A stretch of DNA of 32,153 bases from RFXV01 sp038150465 (GCA_038150465.1 JAYOTP010000026.1:1-32153); one strand, 5' to 3'; shown: positions 8,201-15,842, numbered from the stretch's first letter. The notes: generated from the sequence alone by a model not told the origin. Translations and numbers: made by a program.

Positions 8201-9848
8201 TCAGGGTGCTGGCCTGGCCACACGAGGCAATGTATCAGGACCTTTCAATCCGTCCACGTCCTCTGATTGGTGCGGGGGCGGATCTGCCAGTGGATGTTCC
8301 GTAGTGGACCTGAGTGCCTACGACGGACAGGCCGGTGTTCGCATACGCTTCACTACAGTGAGCAACAGAGGAAATCGCCTTTTTATCGATAACATCAACA
8401 TCAACGGTACGGCCCGCACCGCTCCCATAGCGGACTTTACATCCACACGCAGTTCCTGCGCGAATTATGACGTACAATACCTGAACCTGACTACGGGTGT
8501 ACAGGACAGCGTCCGATGGATCTTCCCTGGAGGTACGCCAGCCACTTCCACCTCACCCAATCCTGTGGTTCGCTATACGACTCCCGGAACGTACAATGTG
8601 GAGCTGAAAGCCTACAATGGACTGGGCAGCGACAACAAACTCCGCAACAACTACATTCAGATCCAGCCGAACACAGCAGTCCAGATCAGCCTTCAGCAGC
8701 TGGGAGGGGTTTGCAGTGGTGCACCGGTCGATCTTTTTGTGCTGGAGAATGGCGTGGGCAGTACACCGCAGTATGAATGGTACCTGAATGGCGCCGCCCT
8801 CGGACTGAACGACAGCGCCGTTACGCTCAACAATCTGGTGAATGGAGATATGGTCTACGCAACAGTGATTTCTTCCGAATACTGTGCCTGGCCGCAGATC
8901 GCTTCCTCCGATACCATTGTGATCAACCTGAATCCGGCTCCTGTGGTCACCGCGGTTTCCATCCCTGCAGTATGCCAAAAAGACGGGCCCCAGCTGCTGA
9001 GTTTTGGCTCCCCCGCTGGTGGTACGTACAGCGGTCCAGGCGTGGTCAACGATACGCTGTATCCAAGCCTGGCCGGGTCGGGGACCAAGATCATGAAGTA
9101 CACCTACACCGATGCCAACGGCTGCTCGGCGAGTGTGAACAAGAGCGTAAAGATCTCGAGTCGGCCGGTATTTGCCTTCACTGCCCGGACTGTGTGCACC
9201 ACAGACCCTGCTTATTCGCCCAACTGGGTGCAGCCCACCGGTGGCGACTACATTTTCCAGGGCGACACCGTTTCAGTGATCGACGGGACCAAACTGAGTC
9301 CGGGCAATTACGCTGCCGACTACTATTATCAGAACGGCTCATGCGACTCCACCTACAGTTTCACATTCGACGTGGTTCCAGGACCTGCCAAACCAACTGT
9401 CATCTCCTCCAATGACACGCTCTTCAGCAGTTTGAGTGGCAATGCATATCGCTGGTATCGGGATGGACTGCGCATCACCGGAGCCGGCGACTCGAGCTAT
9501 GTGCCCAACCAGAGCGGGTACTACCAGGTCGAGGTGCGCAGCGCAAATGGCTGTGGCAATCGTTCGGACAGCCTGCAATTCATCTCCAATATCGGGCTGC
9601 AAGAGGTGCTGGCGCGACAATTCGAGATATATCCCAATCCGAACCAGGGTACGTTCCGCGTTCAATTGCCTTCCTGGGCGCAGGGCACACTTCGGCTCTA
9701 CAATGCCGCTGGGCAGTCGGTAGCCCAAGGAGATATCAGCGGTGGCCTGACCGAATACGAATTTGCTTTCGACCTTCCGAGCGGTGTCTACCTGCTCCAT
9801 TTTTCGAGCCCAACGCACTTTGCCCGCTCACGGATGGTCATTGAATGA
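5298..9848 (+). CDS. Large secreted Asp-box (VPS10/BNR-type) repeat protein with PKD domains and T9SS sorting domain
   Basis: A 1516-residue secreted protein. A signal peptide covers residues 1-22 (cleavage near LDA-Q). About 11 Asp-box/BNR motifs of the form S-x-D/N-x-G-x-x-W/F lie between residues 140 and 675 (KTDDGGQTW, RSDDGGDSW, RSTDGGATW, KSANGGSSW and others), forming one or two beta-propellers like sortilin/xyloglucanase-type folds. The propeller closes near residue 740 with AGTYGRGVWES. A PKD-like segment follows (775-850), then a jelly-roll-like region (855-1035), a second PKD domain (about 1040-1115, WIFPGGTPATSTSPNP), Ig-like modules, and a C-terminal type A T9SS sorting domain (about 1438-1516, FEIYPNPNQGTFRV ... 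GVYLLHF). It should be exported by T9SS and released or surface-attached. No catalytic site is apparent, so binding, adhesion or glycan interaction is as likely as hydrolysis. Single gene, followed by a terminator. Confidence 0.9.
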   Translation: MLKIVNRLFILLLVCSFGSLDAQDWVEGMQDHRINFYQVQQDFEDFWKGKTVERGNGFKQFKRWEAFTEERVQPAGERPHPSVWFQGVQAMKQATSSNGPLGDWRPLGPFNGNVINGIGRLNCIAFDPTDNNVFYVGAPAGGLWKTDDGGQTWITTTDDLTSLGVSAIAIDPTNSDHIYIATGDRDGADTYSHGVMESFDAGLSWQNTGLVHTIQSTVRATGLLLNTNNPLELVLTTRSGIYKTLDGGVNWTNVAGGSFQSLHQKSGNPEILFATTYPSARIWRSDDGGDSWNMLDPNTVGLPTGARRMELATTPADTNYIYCLAAASNNSFLGLWRSTDGGATWSQRSSSPNLLGWSTSGSDSGGQGWYDLAIAVAHDNRNEVYTGGVNIWKSANGGSSWNLNAHWFGGGGRPFVHADIHGLHFQPGTSNLFACSDGGLYRTSNGGSSWQELQNGMNITQYYKISTSDADSVKYLAGAQDNGTHMRINGNSFDRVLGGDGMDNAIDLQNPNTMYGSSQYGNFSKSTNGGNNFNAAFDVGNVLPMGNGAWVTPIELDPLTSTTVYIGYTRVYRSTDAGVNFSAVSSVLTGDDIQMLYVPRANTDHVYARVSNSQFLYRSTNGAQNFSLIASIPGSGTITGVAVDDADEQHIWVTRSGYSAGQKVYESFNGGGSWTNISGNLPNLPVNCILYTDTANDGVYVGTDAGVYYRNNDLADWMPYMQGLPNVIVNDLEYQPLSDKIRAGTYGRGVWESPAYNGDLLPPIAAIAPIASPCSAQNTVRLRSQSQYQVDRYKWKVRPSVTYVNGTSDTSASPQILLSQNAWHDVQLIVSNANGTDSITEFAAFRSGGLPLPYLEGFDGTDSLGNWTVDNPDQIPGLGWQQVSIVGPGGTPTKAARMDLYQYAVGGLTKRKDHLISPAIDFFTHQNISLSFDHAYARRNGNSYDTLIVSVSTDCGQSWSEVSRRVHGQGAGLATRGNVSGPFNPSTSSDWCGGGSASGCSVVDLSAYDGQAGVRIRFTTVSNRGNRLFIDNININGTARTAPIADFTSTRSSCANYDVQYLNLTTGVQDSVRWIFPGGTPATSTSPNPVVRYTTPGTYNVELKAYNGLGSDNKLRNNYIQIQPNTAVQISLQQLGGVCSGAPVDLFVLENGVGSTPQYEWYLNGAALGLNDSAVTLNNLVNGDMVYATVISSEYCAWPQIASSDTIVINLNPAPVVTAVSIPAVCQKDGPQLLSFGSPAGGTYSGPGVVNDTLYPSLAGSGTKIMKYTYTDANGCSASVNKSVKISSRPVFAFTARTVCTTDPAYSPNWVQPTGGDYIFQGDTVSVIDGTKLSPGNYAADYYYQNGSCDSTYSFTFDVVPGPAKPTVISSNDTLFSSLSGNAYRWYRDGLRITGAGDSSYVPNQSGYYQVEVRSANGCGNRSDSLQFISNIGLQEVLARQFEIYPNPNQGTFRVQLPSWAQGTLRLYNAAGQSVAQGDISGGLTEYEFAFDLPSGVYLLHFSSPTHFARSRMVIE

Positions 9849-9872
9849 CCGCTCACAACAAACTATGATATC

Positions 9873-9896
9873 AAAGCCCCACTCGGGGCTTTTTTT
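9873..9896 (+). terminator. Intrinsic terminator after the Asp-box protein
   Basis: A perfect 8-bp stem, AAAGCCCC (9873-9880) with GGGGCTTT (9885-9892), has a 4-nt loop (ACTC), and the T-tract runs to 9896 on the + strand. It lies 24 nt after the stop codon at 9848. Confidence 0.9.
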
Positions 9897-9934
9897 GTGT
9901 ACGTCTGGCTGGACTTTTCCTTTACATTGGCCCC

Positions 9935-10753
9935 GTGAAAAAGAAGACGACCGCTTTCAAATGGTGGGTGAAATTCGCCCACTTGCCCCTGATACAACCG
10001 ATGTTATCCGGTTTGGCTCCCGTCGCCTTTTCACGGATGCATCAACGCATCCAATTCCACAAGGACGAAGAATTCAGCTTGCTTCCCATTCTCTGTGACC
10101 CCCAACGGATCAGCCTTGATGTCGGCGTGCTCTTTGGGGGCTATGCGCGGGAGATGTTGGATCACTCCCAACAGGTTTTCATGATCGAAGCCAATCCGCT
10201 TCAGGTGGCTTTCCTGAGAAGAGCCTTCCCCGATCAAAGTGAACGGATCATCTCTTCCGCCGCAGGCGCTTCAACCGGTGAGATCGAGATCCGTGTGCCA
10301 AGCTCTATGCCGGGCAATGCGACCGTGGAGTCTGAAAATCATTTGGACCGGCACAAGAAGCTGCTGAGCTTCACCGTGCCCATACGTCCGCTGGATGAAC
10401 TCTTCCCGGAAAGCGACATCGGTTTCATCAAGATCGATGTGGAAGGCCACGAGAATGCCGTTCTCTCAGGCGCCCAACGCCTGATTCAACGGTGCCGTCC
10501 CAAAGTCATTCTGGAGTGCATCGACGACCACAAAAAAGGAGCAGTGGCGAAAATGAGGTCCTTCTTTCAGGAGATGGAGTATGCCGTTCTGTTTCTGAGC
10601 GAAAATGCACTGCACGACATCGCTGAATACGACGCTTCCTATATCGACCCAAGCAAGAGGAACAGCAAAGCCTTTGTGAATAATTTCATCGCCGTTCCAA
10701 AGGAGGAACTCGACTCTTTTCAGGCGAGATTCTCAGCTGATCAGCTGAGTTGA
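9935..10753 (+). CDS. FkbM-family methyltransferase
   Basis: A 272-residue predicted SAM-dependent O-methyltransferase of the FkbM type. The nucleotide-binding region starts with SLDVGVLFGGYAREM (about residue 60), continues with an acidic strand end in FMIEANPLQ, and the family hallmark DIGFIKIDVEGHE lies at about 160-172. FkbM enzymes commonly methylate sugar hydroxyls of polysaccharides, glycolipids or natural products; the substrate here is unknown. The start is GTG at 9935, as no ATG precedes the conserved part in a better place. The start is 38 nt after a terminator, so it is probably transcribed alone. The 3' end converges on atpG with only 13 nt between the stops. Confidence 0.88.
   Translation: MKKKTTAFKWWVKFAHLPLIQPMLSGLAPVAFSRMHQRIQFHKDEEFSLLPILCDPQRISLDVGVLFGGYAREMLDHSQQVFMIEANPLQVAFLRRAFPDQSERIISSAAGASTGEIEIRVPSSMPGNATVESENHLDRHKKLLSFTVPIRPLDELFPESDIGFIKIDVEGHENAVLSGAQRLIQRCRPKVILECIDDHKKGAVAKMRSFFQEMEYAVLFLSENALHDIAEYDASYIDPSKRNSKAFVNNFIAVPKEELDSFQARFSADQLS
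10732..10749. repeat. 18-bp perfect palindrome at the fkbM-like/atpG convergent end
   Basis: CTCAGCTGATCAGCTGAG equals its own reverse complement and covers the last codons of the methyltransferase gene, just before the convergent stop of atpG. It could fold into a hairpin in transcripts from either side and slow or end transcription, but neither strand has a T-tract after it. Confidence 0.4.
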
Positions 10754-10766
10754 AGATGATGTATGA

Positions 10767-11636
10767 TCAGGAGTTCAGGGCTTCTGCTCCTCCAACGATC
10801 TCGAGGATCTCATTGGTGATGGCTGCCTGACGGGCCTTGTTGTAATCGAGCTTGAGCTCACGCTGCAACTCGCTCGCATTGTCGGTTGCCTTGTGCATGG
10901 CCGTCATACGCGCTCCGTGCTCAGATGCATTGGAATCCAACACAGCCTTGAACAGCTGGGTCTTCAGCGTGTCTGGAATGAGGTCTTCCAGGATCTCTTC
11001 CTTACCGGGCTCAAAGATGTAGTCCTTGGTCATGCCGCCCACCTCTTCATCCGCTTCCATCTCGACAGGAAGATATGCTTCCTGAGTAGGCAGCTGCAGA
11101 CCGGCATTCTTGAAGTGATTGTAGAACAATTCCACCCGATCATACCGACCCGTGGAGAAGCCTTCCATGATCTCTTTGGCCACTTCTGCCACGCCATCGA
11201 AAGTCAGTGCATTGAACACCTCTGAGTGATTGCCCACGATCTCCAGCTTGCTCTTCTTGAATCCATCGTAGGCCTTCTTCCCGATGACCATCAGCTCTAC
11301 CTCACGGCCCTGTGCCTGATGCTCTGAAATGGCCCGGTTCCCGAGTTTGATGATGTTCGCGTTGAATGCACCGCACAAACCTCTGTTCGAGGTGATGAGC
11401 ACCAAAAGCACCTTTTTCACCTCCCGGACCTCAGTGAAACTCCCTTCCGTCTGTTCGATGGAGCCGCTGATGTTCCCCAGGATCTCGCGGAGCTTGTCCG
11501 CATAAGGACGCAGATCCTGAATGGCATCCTGCGCCTTTTTGAGTTTCGCAGCAGAAACCATCTTCATGGCAGAGGTGATCTGCATGGTAGATGAGATCGA
11601 ACTGATGCGGTTCCTGAGTTCCTTGAGACTGGCCAT
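10767..11636 (-). CDS. atpG: ATP synthase F1 subunit gamma
   Basis: A 289-residue central-stalk rotor subunit of F1. The N-terminal helix (MASLKELRNRISSISSTMQI, then TSAMKMVSAAKLKKAQ) and the C-terminal helix (MTAMHKATDNASEL near residue 240) are the two coiled-coil helices that turn inside the alpha3beta3 ring. The central Rossmann-like part contains the conserved SNRGLCGAFN. Length is normal for the family. It is the last gene of the atpBEFHAG block, 18 nt after atpA, and no epsilon or beta gene follows: the next gene is the convergent methyltransferase. Confidence 0.97.
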   Translation of the reverse strand: MASLKELRNRISSISSTMQITSAMKMVSAAKLKKAQDAIQDLRPYADKLREILGNISGSIEQTEGSFTEVREVKKVLLVLITSNRGLCGAFNANIIKLGNRAISEHQAQGREVELMVIGKKAYDGFKKSKLEIVGNHSEVFNALTFDGVAEVAKEIMEGFSTGRYDRVELFYNHFKNAGLQLPTQEAYLPVEMEADEEVGGMTKDYIFEPGKEEILEDLIPDTLKTQLFKAVLDSNASEHGARMTAMHKATDNASELQRELKLDYNKARQAAITNEILEIVGGAEALNS

Positions 11637-11654
11637 GAGCGTTCTGTCTTGTGC

Positions 11655-13232
11655 TTATGCGTACTTGGCGGACAATTCCTCGGCGGCCTTTTCGATCGCC
11701 TGAGTTGCTTCGTCTGTCAATTTACCCGTCCGAAGGCTTTCCAGTTCTGCACTGTGCTTGTTGCGCATGTACGAGATCAGCTCCGTTTCGAATTCCTTGA
11801 CCTTCTCCACGGGAACTTTACGCATGAGGTTCTTCGTTCCACAGTAGATGATGACCACCTGGTCTTCCACAGACATCGGTGAGTTCACCCCTTGCTTGAG
11901 AACTTCCACATTGCGCTGACCCTTCCCAATGACCGCCATGGTCGCCGCGTCCAGGTCGGATCCGAACTTTGCAAAGGCTTCCAGTTCACGGTACTGCGCC
12001 TGGTCGAGCTTCAAAGTGCCCGACACCTTCTTCATGGACTTGATCTGAGCCGATCCACCTACACGGGATACAGAGATACCTACGTTGATCGCCGGACGAA
12101 CACCGGAGTTGAACAGGTCAGCTTCGAGGAAGATCTGACCGTCGGTGATCGAGATCACATTGGTTGGAATGTAGGCAGATACGTCACCCGCCTGGGTCTC
12201 GATGATCGGCAGTGCAGTGAGTGATCCGCCGCCTTTGACCTTTCCTTTCAGAGAAGGGGGCAGGTCGTTCATCTGCTGGGCGATCTCATCGCTCGCATTC
12301 ACCTTCGCTGCACGCTCGAGAAGGCGTGAGTGGAGATAGAATACGTCACCTGGATAGGCTTCACGTCCTGGAGGACGACGAAGAAGAAGCGAGACTTCAC
12401 GGTAGGCAACGGCCTGCTTGGACAGATCATCATAGACGATCAGTGCAGGACGACCTGTATCGCGGAAGTACTCACCTACAGCCGCTCCGGCGAAAGGTGC
12501 GAAGAACTGCATAGGTGCCGGATCGGAAGCATTGGCTGCAACGATGACGGTGTAGTCCATGGCGCCCTTTTCTTCCAGCGTCTTTTTGATGCCCGCTACT
12601 GTGGATCCTTTTTGACCAACGGCCACATACACACAGAATACAGGCTCTCCGCGCTCGTAGAATTCGCGCTGATTGATGATGGTGTCGATCGCAACAGAAG
12701 TCTTTCCTGTCTGACGGTCACCAATGATCAATTCACGCTGTCCGCGTCCGATCGGGATCATGGAGTCGATGGCCTTGATACCCGTTTGAAGCGGCTCATT
12801 CACAGGCTGACGATAGATCACCCCTGGCGCCTTGCGCTCAAGAGGCATTTCCAAAAGCTCGCCTTCGATGGGTCCGTTTCCGTCGATGGGATTTCCCAGG
12901 GTGTCGATCACACGGCCAACCACACCTTCACCCACGCGAATGGATGCAATGCGCTGAGTCCGCTTGGCGGTGGAACCTTCTTTGATCTCTCCGCTAGGGC
13001 CGAGCAATACGACCCCTACGTTGTCTTCTTCCAGGTTGAGGACGATGCCGTTCAGGCCGTTCTCGAATTCGATGAGTTCACCGGCCTGTGCATTGCTCAG
13101 TCCGTAGATGCGTGCAATTCCGTCTCCTACCTGAAGGACGGTGCCCACTTCTTCTAGCTCCGCTTCGGTGTTGAACTGGGTGAGTTGTTGACGAAGGATC
13201 GCAGATACTTCTGCTGGTTTGATGTCTGCCAT
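11655..13232 (-). CDS. atpA: ATP synthase F1 subunit alpha
   Basis: A 525-residue alpha subunit of the F1 catalytic hexamer. The Walker A loop GDRQTGKT is at residues 171-178 and the family segment GVNSPMSVEDQVVIIY is near the C terminus. PAINVGISVSRVGGSAQ carries the arginine region that contacts the catalytic site of the neighbouring beta subunit. It binds ATP at non-catalytic sites. The start MADIKPAEVS is typical of Bacteroidota AtpA and lies 10 nt after the atpH stop. The partner beta subunit (atpD) is not in this window. Confidence 0.98.
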   Translation of the reverse strand: MADIKPAEVSAILRQQLTQFNTEAELEEVGTVLQVGDGIARIYGLSNAQAGELIEFENGLNGIVLNLEEDNVGVVLLGPSGEIKEGSTAKRTQRIASIRVGEGVVGRVIDTLGNPIDGNGPIEGELLEMPLERKAPGVIYRQPVNEPLQTGIKAIDSMIPIGRGQRELIIGDRQTGKTSVAIDTIINQREFYERGEPVFCVYVAVGQKGSTVAGIKKTLEEKGAMDYTVIVAANASDPAPMQFFAPFAGAAVGEYFRDTGRPALIVYDDLSKQAVAYREVSLLLRRPPGREAYPGDVFYLHSRLLERAAKVNASDEIAQQMNDLPPSLKGKVKGGGSLTALPIIETQAGDVSAYIPTNVISITDGQIFLEADLFNSGVRPAINVGISVSRVGGSAQIKSMKKVSGTLKLDQAQYRELEAFAKFGSDLDAATMAVIGKGQRNVEVLKQGVNSPMSVEDQVVIIYCGTKNLMRKVPVEKVKEFETELISYMRNKHSAELESLRTGKLTDEATQAIEKAAEELSAKYA

Positions 13233-13242
13233 TTTGCCGGCT

Positions 13243-13800
13243 TTAAAATTCTGGTATGTACAAGTTCTTGTCGAATGAGCTCTTCAGCTCATTGATCTGG
13301 GTCAGGATGGAAGCGTCGATCTGCCGATCGTCCAATCGGAGCACAAAGCCACCGATCAGATCGGGGTCCACCCGCTCTTCCACTTCTATGGAACTGTTCG
13401 CCCATTTTTCTGCCTGGGCGATCATTTGTTTCCGTTGGTCTTCCGTCAGCGCATGCGCACTGGTGATGGAAAGCTTCTTGATGTTCTTGTGCGCCCGCCA
13501 CGCTTGCAGATAGGCAGCACTCATCTCCTTGAGATACATTTCACGGTGCTTTCCGATCAAAAGGACAAGGAAGCTCATGGTGAGCTCACCGATACTGCCG
13601 GAGAAAATTTCTTTGATGATGGCCTTCTTCTGATGCGGCTTGATGACCGGACTCAGCATCATATTCCTGAGCTCCCTGCTCTCAGAGAGATAGGCGAGCA
13701 AGATGTCCATGTCCTTGCGCACGACGTCCTCTTGCTTTTGCTCCACTGCAAGCGTGAGCAAAGCCTTGGCGTATCGTTCGGCTGATCTAATGGTGCGCAT
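13243..13800 (-). CDS. atpH: ATP synthase F1 subunit delta (OSCP homologue)
   Basis: A 185-residue peripheral-stalk subunit linking F1 to the b subunit. The N-terminal helical bundle begins SAERYAKALLTLAVEQ, and the C-terminal part has the typical signature region (VDPDLIGGFVLRLDDRQIDAS) of the family near residues 145-165. It starts 6 nt after the atpF stop and ends 10 nt before atpA, in the standard F-H-A order. Confidence 0.96.
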   Translation of the reverse strand: MRTIRSAERYAKALLTLAVEQKQEDVVRKDMDILLAYLSESRELRNMMLSPVIKPHQKKAIIKEIFSGSIGELTMSFLVLLIGKHREMYLKEMSAAYLQAWRAHKNIKKLSITSAHALTEDQRKQMIAQAEKWANSSIEVEERVDPDLIGGFVLRLDDRQIDASILTQINELKSSFDKNLYIPEF

Positions 13801-13806
13801 TTCGGA

Positions 13807-14301
13807 TCAGTTCTTCTCCATTTCCTTGAGCAGCTGATCCACCATCTTCTTCTGGCTGTCGCCGTCCTGAAGTTGCTGGCGCAGTATGCGCTCGGCGATC
13901 TCGATGGAAAGATCCGCCACCTGATTCTTCAGCTCAGTAAGCGCTGCCTGCTTCTGATTGTGAATGGCTTCCTGTGCGGAGGCGATCATCTTTTCACCTT
14001 CAGCGGTGGCCTTGTCCTTGGCTTCTGCCACGATCGCGTCTTTCATCTCTCGGGCTTCTTTGAGAATGCTGTCCCTTTCTACGCGCGCCTCCTGCAGGAT
14101 GCGCTCATTGTCGGCTTTGAGATTGGCCACTTCTTCTTTGGCCTTTTCCGCAGCTGCCAGGGCATTCTCGATGCTTTCCTCCCGCTCATTGACGGCGTTG
14201 AGGATGGGCTTCCACGCCATTCGGCGCAGGATCACCAAGACGATCAAAAAGACGAGGGTCGTCCAAAAGACCAATCCAATATCCGGGGTAACTAGATCCA
14301 T
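13807..14301 (-). CDS. atpF: ATP synthase Fo subunit b
   Basis: A 164-residue peripheral-stalk subunit. One N-terminal transmembrane helix (about residues 8-27, GLVFWTTLVFLIVLVILRR) is followed by a long charged coiled coil rich in Ala, Glu and Lys (EREESIENALAAAEKAKEE onward) that dimerises and reaches up to the delta subunit. Length is normal. An 83-nt intergenic stretch with a terminator-like hairpin separates it from atpE, the largest gap inside the atpE-to-atpG part of the block. Confidence 0.96.
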   Translation of the reverse strand: MDLVTPDIGLVFWTTLVFLIVLVILRRMAWKPILNAVNEREESIENALAAAEKAKEEVANLKADNERILQEARVERDSILKEAREMKDAIVAEAKDKATAEGEKMIASAQEAIHNQKQAALTELKNQVADLSIEIAERILRQQLQDGDSQKKMVDQLLKEMEKN

Positions 14302-14331
14302 AATCTTGTCGTTCTCAAATCAATAGTCGGT

Positions 14332-14367
14332 AAAAAAGGCGGGGTGCAGGCCATCCCTGTTCACCCC
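14332..14367 (-). terminator. Intra-operon terminator or attenuator hairpin after atpE
   Basis: Read in the direction of transcription (minus strand), GGGGTG, a 2-nt AA bulge and CAGG pair with CCTG and CACCCC around a 5-nt loop, followed by GCC and six T residues. The hairpin lies between atpE and atpF. It would end part of the transcription after atpE, or protect the atpE 3' end, giving more c subunit than the other subunits. This is inferred from the fold only. Confidence 0.6.
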
Positions 14368-14384
14368 TGACCTTGTTCCGTTGC

Positions 14385-14600
14385 TTATGCGGGGTTGTTC
14401 CCCAACAAAGCCACAACCACTGCGAAAAGTGCAACCCCTTCTACGAGGGCTGCTGCAATGATCATGTTGGTCTGGATCGTGCTGGTGGCTTCTGGCTGAC
14501 GGGCCATGGATTCGATGGCCGATCCTCCGATGCGACCGATACCGATTCCTGCTCCGATAGCCGCCAAACCGGCTCCGATGGCTGCGATACTACCTACCAT
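14385..14600 (-). CDS. atpE: ATP synthase Fo subunit c
   Basis: A 71-residue hairpin of two membrane helices joined by the conserved polar loop ARQPE (residues 33-37). The ion-binding carboxylate is E54 in AALVEGVALF. The helix 1 motif is glycine-rich (GAGIGIGRIGG) and lacks the glutamine of Na+-type rings; the residues after E54 are G-V rather than S-T. Both features point to a proton-translocating ring. The gene sits between atpB (28 nt upstream) and a hairpin before atpF. Confidence 0.97.
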   Translation of the reverse strand: MVGSIAAIGAGLAAIGAGIGIGRIGGSAIESMARQPEATSTIQTNMIIAAALVEGVALFAVVVALLGNNPA

Positions 14601-14628
14601 TGTGTTGATTTTAGGTTAGACACACTTG

Positions 14629-15777
14629 TTAATGATGTTCTGCTGGTGAGGCCAGGCCGATGAAAAGGGCCGTGAGCAGGGTGAATATGTAGGCCTGCAA
14701 GGCGGCCACCAGGAGTTCGATGAAGTTCATGAAGAGGACGAAGAGCACAGATACCGGAGCTACGGCCAGTGTTTCGAACAGGAAGATGAGCGAAGTCAGG
14801 CTGAGGATGATGATGTGTCCTGCAGTGATGTTCGCGAAAAGACGGATCATCAGGGAGAAAGGCTTGGACAGTACGCCCACGATCTCCACCGGCACGAGTA
14901 TGGGCCACAGCCACACGGGCACCGGAGGCATGAAGATGTGTTTCCAATATCCGCCGTTGGCTGAAAAATTGGTGACCAGGAAGGTGATGAAGGCCAGCGC
15001 CAGGGTGACGGCAATGTTGCCTGTGAGGTTCGCACTGAAAGGGAAGAATGGGATCAGTCCGATCAGGTTGTTCACCCAAATGAAAAAGAAGAGCGTCAGC
15101 AGATAGGGAAGGTATTTCTTGTAGCGGTCCTCGCCGAGATTGGGCCGAACGATATCGTCCCGAACAAAGAGCACCAAAGGCTCTATGAAACCAGCAATGC
15201 CTTTCGGCACAAGACTCTTTTTGTATGAACGCGCTGTACTTCCGAAGATCAGAAAGATGAAGACCACGGACATCAGCATGCTGAAGACATTCTTGGTGAT
15301 GCTGAAATCCAAAGGCTTGGCATTGAGCACGCTTGCATGATCTTCTCCATACTCGATGTAAGCATGGTGATCGTTCGGCTCCTCTGAAGCGTAATAGATC
15401 TTCTCGTGATATTTCACCAGGCGAGATCCATTGCGCTCGACCACGACAGAGCCATCGTCTGTGTGATGGAATTCACTGGAAAGGAAACTCACCAACCCAT
15501 TGTCCGTCCAAAGGATGACGGGAAGCGGCATAGTGAAACCATTTTCGTGGTCTCCCCAGGCATGGAATTCGTGTGCGTCAGCAATGTGGTGCATGACCGT
15601 TCCGGTCACGTCAAATTCCTCGTCTTCGTGCGCGGCTTCCGGTGCATGCGCTTCGTGTGCCGAATGCTCTGCATGCTGATGATGCTCATCGTGGGAATGA
15701 TCGTGCTGCGCGAAGAGGGGCGAATACGCTGTAAGAAGGAGAGAGAAAGCCCAGAAAAACGATGCCGTCAAGCGCAT
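14629..15777 (-). CDS. atpB: ATP synthase Fo subunit a with His-rich N-terminal extension
   Basis: A 382-residue stator subunit that forms the proton half-channels. The C-terminal 220 residues carry the membrane helices, with the essential arginine at R312 in SLMIRLFANITAGH. Unusual compared with E. coli AtpB (about 270 residues) is an N-terminal signal-peptide-like segment (1-23, ending FAQ) followed by about 15 histidines between residues 25 and 77 (HDHSHDEHHQHAEH and onward) and a beta-rich region (80-150). Bacteroidota AtpB proteins often have such an extension; its role is not established and metal binding is possible. A consensus promoter lies just upstream at 15813-15842. Confidence 0.96.
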   Translation of the reverse strand: MRLTASFFWAFSLLLTAYSPLFAQHDHSHDEHHQHAEHSAHEAHAPEAAHEDEEFDVTGTVMHHIADAHEFHAWGDHENGFTMPLPVILWTDNGLVSFLSSEFHHTDDGSVVVERNGSRLVKYHEKIYYASEEPNDHHAYIEYGEDHASVLNAKPLDFSITKNVFSMLMSVVFIFLIFGSTARSYKKSLVPKGIAGFIEPLVLFVRDDIVRPNLGEDRYKKYLPYLLTLFFFIWVNNLIGLIPFFPFSANLTGNIAVTLALAFITFLVTNFSANGGYWKHIFMPPVPVWLWPILVPVEIVGVLSKPFSLMIRLFANITAGHIIILSLTSLIFLFETLAVAPVSVLFVLFMNFIELLVAALQAYIFTLLTALFIGLASPAEHH

Positions 15778-15812
15778 TCGAAGTCGGTTTTTTGTATGCC
15801 GATAAACTTCGG

Positions 15813-15842
15813 CAAATGTAGTGCGAAAAAGACATTATCAAA
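15813..15842 (-). promoter_or_regulatory. Internal promoter for atpBEFHAG
   Basis: On the minus strand, TTTG (15839-15842), an 18-nt spacer and TACATTTG (15813-15820) match the Bacteroidota -33/-7 consensus perfectly. Transcription would start near 15806, giving a leader of about 30 nt before the atpB ATG. The leader includes a short GCCGA/TCGGC hairpin. The site lies in the 107-nt gap between the small membrane protein gene and atpB. Confidence 0.75.

Noticed and set aside
12330..13157. 275-codon open frame on the + strand inside atpA
   Set aside because: It is the antisense shadow of a highly conserved ATP synthase alpha gene; its product has no coherent domain pattern.
14385..14600. Possible sodium-driven c-ring
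   Set aside because: The glutamine in helix 1 and the E-S-T pattern of Na+-type c subunits are absent (I in GIGIG, E54 followed by G-V).
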